Assembly (NCBI GenBank): GCA_946480485.1
Contig: CAMLJW010000268.1
Coordinates: 1 to 7,273 of the forward strand
Length of the DNA: 7,273 nt
Reading direction: 5' to 3'
Origin: an uncultured Streptomyces sp.
GTDB taxonomy: Bacteria; Actinomycetota; Actinomycetes; Streptomycetales; Streptomycetaceae
The notes beneath the pieces were generated by a model. The model had not been told where the DNA came from and searched no databases. It was given only the letters and a program-made list of their open reading frames with translations. Positions within the stretch are counted from its first letter, which is position 1; each line of letters starts with the position of its first letter. Shown piece by piece: positions 1 through 5,832 of this stretch. A program made the translations under genes and the position numbers.

Positions 1-1
1 C

Positions 2-1165
2 GGCATCGCCTACGTGGACCCCGGCAACGTCGCCACCAACTTCGCCGCGGGCTCGACCTACGGCTACCTGCTCGTGTGGGTGGTCGTCGCCGCCAACTTC
101 ATTGCCGTCCTGATCCAGTACCTCTCTGCGAAGTTGGGCATCGCCACCCGCCGAAACCTCCCGCAGCTCTGCCGGGAGAAGTTTCCACGGCATGTGTCGT
201 GGGGGCTGTGGCTTCAGGCCGAGGCTGTCGCCCTGGCAACCGACCTGGCCGAGGTGCTGGGCGGCGCGGTCGCGCTCCACCTGCTGTTCGACCTCCCTCT
301 CCTCGTTGGCGGAGTGATCACTGGCGTAGTCTCGTTTCTGGTCTTGTCCCTTCAGCGACCGGAACGCCAGCGACGGTTCGAGTTGGCGATCGTCTACCTC
401 CTGTCCGTCATCGTGCTGGGGTTCATCTGGGCGGCCGTGGTTGCGCGCCCGAGCCCGGCGGAGGCCGTCACGGGACTCGTGCCGTCGTTCGCGGACGACG
501 CGAGCGTCCTGCTCGCCGCGGGAATTCTCGGGGCGACCGTGATGCCGCACGCCATCTACCTCCACTCTGCGCTCGTGGTGGACCGCTTCGGCTCCAAGCT
601 GCGTAGCCGTGGATTCAGGCATGCTGCACTGCGCGCCACGCGTGTCGACGTGGTCCTTGCGCTGGCCGTGGCCGGTGCCGTGAACATCGCGATGATGCTC
701 GCCGGTGCCGGAGCCCTGCAGGGACGTGGTGTGGAGTCGCTCGATGACGTCTACACCGGGTTGGGAAGCGTCCTGGGACAGGCCACGGCGGTCATGTTCG
801 CGGTGGGCCTGCTCGCGTCGGGCTTCGCATCCTCATCGGTGGGAACCTACGCCGGCTCCGTCATCCTCGAGGGCTTCCTCCAACGACGCATCGCCCTACC
901 GGTCCGGCGCCTGATCACCCTCGCCCCAGCACTTCTCCTCATCGCGCTGGGCCTCGACCCGACACAAATGCTCATCGTCTCCCAGGTAGTCCTCAGCTTC
1001 GGTATCCCCTTCGCCCTGTGGTCGCTCGTGATCCTGACGCGCAACAGGCCGCTCATGGGTGACCTCGTGAATCGGCGCGGCACCACCGCCGTGGCATCCG
1101 TTGCAGCGATGGCCATCACGGTGCTCAACGTCATGCTCGTCGTCCTCACTGTGACCGGCACCTGA
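2..1165 (+). CDS. Nramp/MntH-family divalent metal (Mn/Fe) transporter, 5'-truncated by window edge
   Basis: Proton-coupled importer of Mn2+/Fe2+ in the cytoplasmic membrane, by family membership. The visible 387 residues open inside transmembrane helix 1 with the Nramp metal-binding signature DPGN (visible residues 6-9). The second signature, MPHAIYLHSALV, lies at about residues 181-192 in the unwound part of helix 6. In characterised Nramps the Asp and Asn of DPGN and the Met of MPH contact the metal, and all are present. Hydrophobic helices alternate with short Arg-rich loops to the C-terminus, as in the roughly 410-residue bacterial MntH proteins, so only about 30-45 N-terminal residues are missing. 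The GTG at 14 encodes the valine just before DPGN and is internal; the real start lies upstream of the window. The TGA at 1163-1165 is followed after 13 nt by a small membrane-protein gene, suggesting one transcript. The symbol mntH is plausible, but manganese specificity is not proven by the sequence. Confidence 0.93.
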   Translation, partial: GIAYVDPGNVATNFAAGSTYGYLLVWVVVAANFIAVLIQYLSAKLGIATRRNLPQLCREKFPRHVSWGLWLQAEAVALATDLAEVLGGAVALHLLFDLPLLVGGVITGVVSFLVLSLQRPERQRRFELAIVYLLSVIVLGFIWAAVVARPSPAEAVTGLVPSFADDASVLLAAGILGATVMPHAIYLHSALVVDRFGSKLRSRGFRHAALRATRVDVVLALAVAGAVNIAMMLAGAGALQGRGVESLDDVYTGLGSVLGQATAVMFAVGLLASGFASSSVGTYAGSVILEGFLQRRIALPVRRLITLAPALLLIALGLDPTQMLIVSQVVLSFGIPFALWSLVILTRNRPLMGDLVNRRGTTAVASVAAMAITVLNVMLVVLTVTGT

Positions 1166-1168
1166 CCT

Positions 1169-1173
1169 GGAGG
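1169..1173 (+). promoter_or_regulatory. Ribosome binding site for the 69-aa ORF
   Basis: A perfect GGAGG lies directly behind the transporter stop codon and 5 nt before the GTG at 1179. It is the main evidence that the following short ORF is translated and that its start is the GTG. Confidence 0.75.
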
Positions 1174-1178
1174 CTTCT

Positions 1179-1388
1179 GTGAGCCAAGTTCCCGACGCAG
1201 TCCTCGGGATGGGAACACTCGGCTTGCTGTGGGCCGTCGCGTTCCGCGCCGCGCTCCGTGTCACGCCACCCGAACTGATCCCCGGATTCCTGCACCAACG
1301 AGTCCGCCGGACCCACGCGGCCACCCGCTACGTGGCGGCGGTGGCGGTCGGCCTCCTGCCACTCGGCGCGGCAATGAAGATCACATGA
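1179..1388 (+). CDS. Small hypothetical membrane protein, 69 aa
   Basis: I do not recognise this as a named family. Two hydrophobic stretches, about residues 7-26 (rich in L, A, G, V and W) and about 50-66, flank a basic central segment containing HQRVRRTH. This suggests a two-helix membrane hairpin or one membrane helix plus a peripheral segment. It begins with GTG, 5 nt after a perfect GGAGG, and starts 13 nt after the metal-transporter stop, so the two are very probably co-transcribed. A role as accessory or regulatory peptide of the transporter is inference from position only. It ends in TGA before a 127-nt spacer. The long antisense reading frames across this region have no ribosome binding site or family resemblance and were discarded. 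Confidence 0.68.
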   Translation: MSQVPDAVLGMGTLGLLWAVAFRAALRVTPPELIPGFLHQRVRRTHAATRYVAAVAVGLLPLGAAMKIT

Positions 1389-1443
1389 ATACGTAGTTCT
1401 GCCGATGCTGTCCCAGCGCAGCGACCTTAGCTTCTCGTCCACC

Positions 1444-1460
1444 GGGGGCCGTCGGCCCCT
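1444..1460 (+). terminator. GC-rich hairpin in the spacer before hyuA; possible weak terminator or leader structure
   Basis: GGGGCC (1445-1450) pairs with GGCCCC (1454-1459) around a GTC loop, with a possible G-U pair at 1444/1460. No T-tract follows. It sits in the 127-nt gap (1389-1515) between the small membrane ORF and hyuA, where the upstream transcript could end. The rest of the gap shows no convincing -35/-10 pair: I tried hexamers around 1468-1496 and none was persuasive. Confidence 0.35.
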
Positions 1461-1500
1461 CAGTGAATGTCGGTCAAGAGGCTGGCTTCGCATACCAGTT

Positions 1501-1511
1501 GAAGGGAAGGA
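1501..1511 (+). promoter_or_regulatory. Ribosome binding site deciding the hyuA start
   Basis: A purine tract ending in AAGGA (1507-1511) lies 4 nt before the ATG at 1516. It supports that ATG over the in-frame ATG at 1405, which has no such site and would add a 37-residue extension unlike the family. Confidence 0.75.
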
Positions 1512-1515
1512 ACCA

Positions 1516-3555
1516 ATGTTTCGAATCGGAGTCGACATTGGCGGCACATTCACAGACCTGTACGCCCTCGACGAATCAAACCCGACCGCGGCCGGTGTGC
1601 GTACGGCAAAGGTTTTGTCGACGCCGGAGGACCTGTCCCTGGGCGTTCTGAACGCACTCCGCTCGGCCGGCATCCAACCGAACGAGATCTCGACGATCGT
1701 GCATGGCACCACCGTCGCGACGAACGCTCTCATCGAGCGCAAGTACCCCGAGCCTGCCCTCATCACGACCGCCGGTTTCCGCGACGTCCTGGAGATCGGT
1801 CGCCAGCGACGCCAGCACCTCTATGACCCGTACCAGGTCAAGCCAGCGCCGCTGATCAGTCGGCGGAACCGCTACACCGTGACGGAGAAGCTCGGTTCGG
1901 ATGGCGCCGTCGTGAAGCCGCTGGATGTTGCGGACCTCCGGGAGATCGCGGCGGAGATCAAGGATCGCGGCATCAAGAACATCGCCGTCGCGTTCATCAA
2001 CTCGTACCAGAACGGCAGGCACGAGCGGCTGGCCCGGGACATCCTGCTCGAGGTCATCCCGGACGCGGCCATCGCCCTGTCCTGTGAGACCCGCCCGAAG
2101 GTTCGCGAGCTGGGCCGTTTCACCACCACCGCGATCCGCGCCGCGATGCTGCCGGTCGTCGGTGACTACATGACCCGCCTGGAGACGAAGCTCGCCGAGG
2201 AGGGGTCGACCGCGTCCCTCTACATCGTGAAGAGCAACGGCGGCATGATGAGCGCGGCCAATGCGAAGGAGCACCCGGAGGAGCTGATCGAGTCCGGTCC
2301 CGCAGGCGGCGTCGCCGCGGGCGCGTACCTCAGCCGCCTGCTCGACACCCCTAACCTCATCGTCACCGACGTGGGTGGCACCAGCTTCGAGGCCGCGCTG
2401 CTCGAGGACGGCCGTGGACTGGTCACCGACGAGTACGAGCTCGAGTGGGAGATGCCGGTCGTCGTCCCGATGCTCGACATCCGCAGCATCGGCGCGGGTG
2501 GCGGATCCATCGCGTGGATCGATTCCGGCGGCTCGCTGCGGGTCGGTCCGCAGAGCGCCGGTGCCGTGCCGGGTCCGGCTTGTTACGGCAGTGGTGGTGA
2601 CAAGCCGACGGTGACCGACGCCAACGCCGTCCTCGGGCGGATCAGCCCGGACCTGGGCGGCAAGTTCACCCTGGACATCGCGGCTGCCGAAAGGGCGATC
2701 GCCACCGTCGCCGAGCCGCTGGGGCTCAGCGTCGAAGAATGCGCCGAGGGCATCCTCAAGATCCTCGGCGAGAACATGGCCGGTGCGATCCGGATGGTGT
2801 CCAGTGACCGCGGCCGCGACCCGCGCGACCACCTCATGGTGGCGTTCGGCGGCGCAGGCGGCCTGCACGCCTACGAGACCGCCAAGGGTGCCGGCGTGGA
2901 ACGCGTCGTCGTGACGCCGTACGCCGGTGTCGCCTGTGCCTTCGGCGCGATCACCATGGACGTGCGCCACGACCTGGAGTCGACGTTCTACCACGCGATC
3001 GACGGCATCGACATGACGGCCTTCAACAAGGCGCTCGATGACCTGGAGACGCACGCCCGTGAACTGCTCGCCAGCGACGGCGCCAACTCCGACACCGTCA
3101 TCGTCGACCGGTACGCAGCCATGCGGTACATCGGACAATCCTACGAGGTTACGACTCCGCTCCCGAGTGGTGAGCTGTCCGAGGACTCGCTCGAAACGAT
3201 CAAGAGGTCGTTCTACACGGCGCACGAGCAGGAGTACGGCGTCTACTCGACCGAATTCCCCGTAGCCGTAGTGAACATCCGCGTCACCGCTGTCGGCGTG
3301 ACGAGCAAGTCGGCGGACGACGCGATGGCCGGCATGGCCACGGAGGGAACGGCCGAGCCGGGAAGGCGCCAGGTCTTCTTCGACGGCAAGTTCATCGAGG
3401 TCGATGTCTACGACACTTCCTCGACCAAGGTCGATGCGCGCATCGACGGCCCGTCCATCATCGAGCAGGACCACGGCGTCATCGTCGTGCCCCCGGACGC
3501 CCGGGCGGTCGTGGATCGCTTCGGAAACGTCCTCGTCGAGAGCAAGGAGCGCTGA
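1516..3555 (+). CDS. hyuA: Hydantoinase/oxoprolinase family subunit A (HyuA-like, ATP-binding)
   Basis: Cytoplasmic ATP-dependent subunit of the superfamily that includes N-methylhydantoinase, 5-oxoprolinase, caprolactamase and acetone/acetophenone carboxylases. These phosphorylate a carbonyl or amide substrate (or bicarbonate) before hydrolysis or carboxylation. The 679-residue product begins with the phosphate-1 loop GVDIGGTFTD (residues 5-14). HGTTVATNALIERK (63-76) completes the N-terminal Hydant_A_N signature. The Hydantoinase_A domain follows, with SGPAGGVAAG (260-269), the phosphate-2 loop VTDVGGTSFE (283-292), IGAGGGSIAW (325-334), VGPQSAGAVPGPACYG (343-358) and RDPRDHLMVAFGGAGGLHA (434-452). 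The C-terminal part holds MRYIGQSYEV (536-545) and a terminal GPSIIEQ...VPPDA segment typical of the family. Length is normal. In most relatives I know, the phosphate-2 loop ends in Asp (GGTSxD); here it is Glu292. The start is the ATG after AAGGA. The stop is 2 nt from the hyuB ATG, so the two are co-translated partners. Substrate cannot be assigned from sequence. Confidence 0.94.
   Translation: MFRIGVDIGGTFTDLYALDESNPTAAGVRTAKVLSTPEDLSLGVLNALRSAGIQPNEISTIVHGTTVATNALIERKYPEPALITTAGFRDVLEIGRQRRQHLYDPYQVKPAPLISRRNRYTVTEKLGSDGAVVKPLDVADLREIAAEIKDRGIKNIAVAFINSYQNGRHERLARDILLEVIPDAAIALSCETRPKVRELGRFTTTAIRAAMLPVVGDYMTRLETKLAEEGSTASLYIVKSNGGMMSAANAKEHPEELIESGPAGGVAAGAYLSRLLDTPNLIVTDVGGTSFEAALLEDGRGLVTDEYELEWEMPVVVPMLDIRSIGAGGGSIAWIDSGGSLRVGPQSAGAVPGPACYGSGGDKPTVTDANAVLGRISPDLGGKFTLDIAAAERAIATVAEPLGLSVEECAEGILKILGENMAGAIRMVSSDRGRDPRDHLMVAFGGAGGLHAYETAKGAGVERVVVTPYAGVACAFGAITMDVRHDLESTFYHAIDGIDMTAFNKALDDLETHARELLASDGANSDTVIVDRYAAMRYIGQSYEVTTPLPSGELSEDSLETIKRSFYTAHEQEYGVYSTEFPVAVVNIRVTAVGVTSKSADDAMAGMATEGTAEPGRRQVFFDGKFIEVDVYDTSSTKVDARIDGPSIIEQDHGVIVVPPDARAVVDRFGNVLVESKER
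3544..3549 (+). promoter_or_regulatory. Ribosome binding site for hyuB inside the hyuA 3' end
   Basis: AAGGAG lies within the last codons of hyuA, 8 nt before the hyuB ATG at 3558. It supports translational coupling of the two subunits. Confidence 0.75.
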
Positions 3556-3557
3556 AA

Positions 3558-5312
3558 ATGACTGACACCACCACGGGCCGCGGGCTCGACCCGGTCACCT
3601 TCGAGGTACTGCGCCGCGGCTTCGACTACGCCTGCGAGCGTATGTCGCAGGTCCTCCAGAAGTCGTCGTTCTCGCCGATCATCTACGACATGGTCGACTT
3701 CTCGAACGCCGTCTTCGATGCCGACATCGAGCTGATCGGCCAGACCGCGAACTGTCCGGTCCACATCGCCGCGATGCACTACAGCGCGCGAGCCTCCCTC
3801 GAGGCATACCCGAAGGACACCCTGGAGCCCGGCGATGTCGTCCTCCTGAACGACCCCTACCTAGGAGGCACCCACACGCCCGACGTGACCCTCACGACGC
3901 CGGTCCACCACGACGGCGAGCTGCTCGGCTTCGCGGTGACCCGCGCACACTGGACCGATGTCGGCCAGTCGCTGGACACCCACATCGCGGGCGAGGGATT
4001 CCGGCTTCCTCCGTCGAAACTGGTCTCCGGCGGCGAGGTCAACCGCGAGCTCATGGCGATCATCAAGAACGGCACGCGCACGCCCCAGTACATCGAAGGC
4101 GATGTCCAGGCACAGCTGGCCGCGCTCTGGGCGGGTCGCGAGGAGATGCAGAGGCTCGCGGCCAAGTACGGCTCGGACACGCTGCGGCAGGGCATGCGTG
4201 AGGTCCTCGACTACACGCAGGTCCGTACCTGCAAGGCGATCGACGCGATCCCGGACGGCCGCTACGAGGGCTCGGACTACGTGGACAGCGATGGCTACAG
4301 CGAGGAGCCGGTGAAGGTCCAGGTCGCGCTCGAGGTCAAGGGCGACCGCATCCACGTCGACCTCACGGGCAGTGACCAGCAGGTGCTCGGGCCGATCAAC
4401 TCGCCGCTGGCGAACACGGCCTCCGCCATTTACTACTCCCTGAAGTTCTTCCTGGACCCGCAGGCGCCGGCCAACGCGGGTATGTACCGTCAGATCGACT
4501 TCACGATTCCGGAGGGCACCTGGCTCAACCCGGTGTGGCCCGCGCCGACTCTCGGTTGCACGACCGCCGCCTCGTCGAAGGTGACCGGCGCGATCTGGAC
4601 GGCCATCGCCAAGGCCATCCCGGCCCAGAGTGTGGCGTCCACCTACGCCGAGTGCAACTGGTTCACGGCCAGCGTGTCGGACCCGGTGACCCGTGAGAAC
4701 CACGTCTTCTCCGACCTCCCGGCCGGCGGTTGGGGCGGCACGCCCTTCAACGACGGCATGCACGTGACGATGGACCCGCTGGGGAACTGCCAGAACCTGC
4801 CGGCCGAGACCGCGGAGTTGCTCTTCCCCTTGCGCTACAACGCCTTCGAGATGGTCACGGACTCCTCGGGGCCCGGCCGGTTCAGGGGCGGTGCGGGAGT
4901 GCGTCTCGAGATCGAGTTCGTTGGCCGCGGGCAGATCATCACCATGGAGTCGTCGCGGACCCGACAGGGGTCACCGGGCACGAACGACGGTGGCTTCGGC
5001 AGCCGCCAGAAGCAGCTCCGCCGCAAGACCGACGGGACGATCGAGACGATCGGTGGGCTGGACGACGAGGGCAACTGGCTCCCGCAGATGCTGGGCGGTG
5101 TGCAGTTCAAGCCGGGCGAGTCCTTCGTCTTCGAAAGCGGCGGCGGCGGTGGTTGGGGTGACCCGTTCACCCGCGACCCGGAGCTGGTGGCGCGCGACGT
5201 CCACGACGAGCTGGTCACGCGCGAGGCCGCCGAGAAGGACTACGGCGTGGTCCTGACGGGCGCACTGGAGGTCGACGTCTCCGCGACAGAGCTGGCACGC
5301 GCAAGCCGCTGA
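3558..5312 (+). CDS. hyuB: Hydantoinase/oxoprolinase family subunit B (HyuB-like)
   Basis: Partner subunit of HyuA. In this superfamily the B-type subunit carries the metal-dependent site where the activated substrate is hydrolysed or carboxylated. The 584-residue product has the family N-terminus DPVTFEVLRRGFDYACERM (11-29). The signature NDPYLGGTHTPDVTLTTPV (98-116) offers Asp99, His106 and Asp109, and HWTDVG (131-136) offers His131 and Asp134 as probable metal ligands, by family analogy. A middle DLTGSD...GPINSPLAN segment (268-286) follows, then GGWGGTPFNDG (390-400), GPGRFRGGAGV (438-448), and the C-terminal glycine-rich tail GGGGGWGDPFTRDPELVARDV (528-548), a HyuB hallmark. The size matches two-gene hydantoinases (about 580-590) and is shorter than acetone carboxylase alpha. 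After HWTDVG the text reads QSLDTHIAGEGFRLPP, without the GG...PGS segment usual before the EGxRxPP motif. The start is the ATG 2 nt after hyuA, with AAGGAG 8 nt upstream. No gamma-type carboxylase subunit gene follows. Confidence 0.94.
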   Translation: MTDTTTGRGLDPVTFEVLRRGFDYACERMSQVLQKSSFSPIIYDMVDFSNAVFDADIELIGQTANCPVHIAAMHYSARASLEAYPKDTLEPGDVVLLNDPYLGGTHTPDVTLTTPVHHDGELLGFAVTRAHWTDVGQSLDTHIAGEGFRLPPSKLVSGGEVNRELMAIIKNGTRTPQYIEGDVQAQLAALWAGREEMQRLAAKYGSDTLRQGMREVLDYTQVRTCKAIDAIPDGRYEGSDYVDSDGYSEEPVKVQVALEVKGDRIHVDLTGSDQQVLGPINSPLANTASAIYYSLKFFLDPQAPANAGMYRQIDFTIPEGTWLNPVWPAPTLGCTTAASSKVTGAIWTAIAKAIPAQSVASTYAECNWFTASVSDPVTRENHVFSDLPAGGWGGTPFNDGMHVTMDPLGNCQNLPAETAELLFPLRYNAFEMVTDSSGPGRFRGGAGVRLEIEFVGRGQIITMESSRTRQGSPGTNDGGFGSRQKQLRRKTDGTIETIGGLDDEGNWLPQMLGGVQFKPGESFVFESGGGGGWGDPFTRDPELVARDVHDELVTREAAEKDYGVVLTGALEVDVSATELARASR

Positions 5313-5328
5313 CCTGGTTCGGCGCCAC

Positions 5329-5368
5329 GGTCGGCACACTGCTGCCCTCGCGGGGCAGTGTGCCGACC
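5329..5368 (+). terminator. Strong stem-loop downstream of hyuB, probable terminator or attenuator
   Basis: Perfectly complementary 14-nt arms occur at 5329-5342 and 5355-5368. Inside them a two-base bulge (TG, 5343-5344), a further CCC/GGG pairing and a TCGC loop (5348-5351) continue the hairpin. It begins 16 nt after the hyuB stop codon. No run of T follows, which is common for terminators in GC-rich actinomycetes. Only 29 nt separate it from the GTG of the cupin gene, leaving little room for a fresh promoter. It may therefore act as a partial terminator, an mRNA 3'-end stabiliser, or (as a DNA inverted repeat) an operator. Confidence 0.65.
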
Positions 5369-5397
5369 CTCGCCCCTGGCCTCCTCCTTGGACGTAA

Positions 5398-5829
5398 GTG
5401 AGCATCATGGAAGAACGGATCCTAGTCGCCGATGCCATGACGGCCACGCTGCCGCCGCCTGTGCCGAGGGCGACCATCCATACGGGTCGACGGGAGGCAC
5501 CCCCCACGGCGTGGTCCGCGGGCGCGGTGCGGGCGGGGGTCTGGGAACACGAACCGGGTGAGTTCAGCACGGCCCGTGCCGGCCGTGAGGTGGGCCTCAG
5601 CGGCTTGGGCACGTTCACGGGTGAGGACGGTCACGTCGCCGAACTCGTGGCCGACGGCACGGTCCTGGTGCCCAATAGCTGCGTCGGTGGCTGGAGGATA
5701 CACGAGACGACGCGGAAGACCTTCGTGATCGTGCCTGCCCCTAGCGATACAGGTTCCGGCGGGGGCGATCTCGCGAGAACGCTCGCCCCAGGTGCGGACG
5801 TGTGCCCGAGCAACAGCAGGTCGGTCTGA
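5398..5829 (+). CDS. Small cupin-domain protein, DUF861 / Cupin_3 type
   Basis: The 143-residue soluble protein matches the remembered pattern of the Cupin_3 (DUF861) group, which includes (S)-ureidoglycine aminohydrolase-like and EutQ-like cupins. It has GVWEHEPGEFS (47-57), an expected glycine turn with LSGLGTFTGEDG (67-78), DGTVLVPNSCVGGW (86-99) and the closing HETTRKTFVIV (102-112). The N-terminal 40 residues and a low-complexity Gly/Pro/Ser-rich tail after residue 115 lie outside the barrel. A cluster of metal-binding His residues typical of cupin enzymes is not obvious, as in many DUF861 members, so it may be non-catalytic or a binding protein. Start choice is uncertain: GTG at 5398 has only a GGA at 5390-5392, and ATG at 5407 has a weak AAGTGAG upstream. 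It lies between hyuB and the PucR regulator on the same strand and probably serves the same pathway. The exact role is unknown. Confidence 0.72.
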   Translation: MSIMEERILVADAMTATLPPPVPRATIHTGRREAPPTAWSAGAVRAGVWEHEPGEFSTARAGREVGLSGLGTFTGEDGHVAELVADGTVLVPNSCVGGWRIHETTRKTFVIVPAPSDTGSGGGDLARTLAPGADVCPSNSRSV

Positions 5830-5832
5830 CCC

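Noticed and set aside
542..553. MPHA rather than MPHN in the Nramp helix-6 motif, as a possible loss of function
   Set aside because: Bacterial MntH proteins vary at the fourth position (for example MPHV in the E. coli protein as I recall it); the metal-contacting Met is kept.
1482..1497. CTGG/CCAG inverted repeat with 8-nt spacing before hyuA as an operator
   Set aside because: Four-base arms in GC-rich DNA are expected by chance and no second copy is seen near the other genes.
1405..1515. Longer hyuA N-terminus starting at the ATG at 1405
   Set aside because: The extra 37 residues are low-similarity, Arg/Ser-rich text encoded across a spacer hairpin. The family starts right at the GVDIGGTFTD motif, and the ATG at 1516 has a clear AAGGA.
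1576..3474. 632-codon minus-strand open frame opposite hyuA
   Set aside because: Its product is Arg/Asp/Val/Gly-rich without family motifs, as expected of the mirror of a GC-rich coding frame; the plus strand carries intact HyuA motifs throughout.
3861..4763. 300-codon minus-strand open frame opposite hyuB
   Set aside because: Antisense shadow with repetitive Arg/Val/Gly/Asp composition and no motif; hyuB is unambiguous.
5313..5829. Cupin protein as the small gamma subunit of an acetone-carboxylase-type complex
   Set aside because: The residues fit the DUF861 cupin pattern (GVWEHEPG, ETTRKTFVIV) and I see no resemblance to the acetone carboxylase gamma family; size alone is not evidence.
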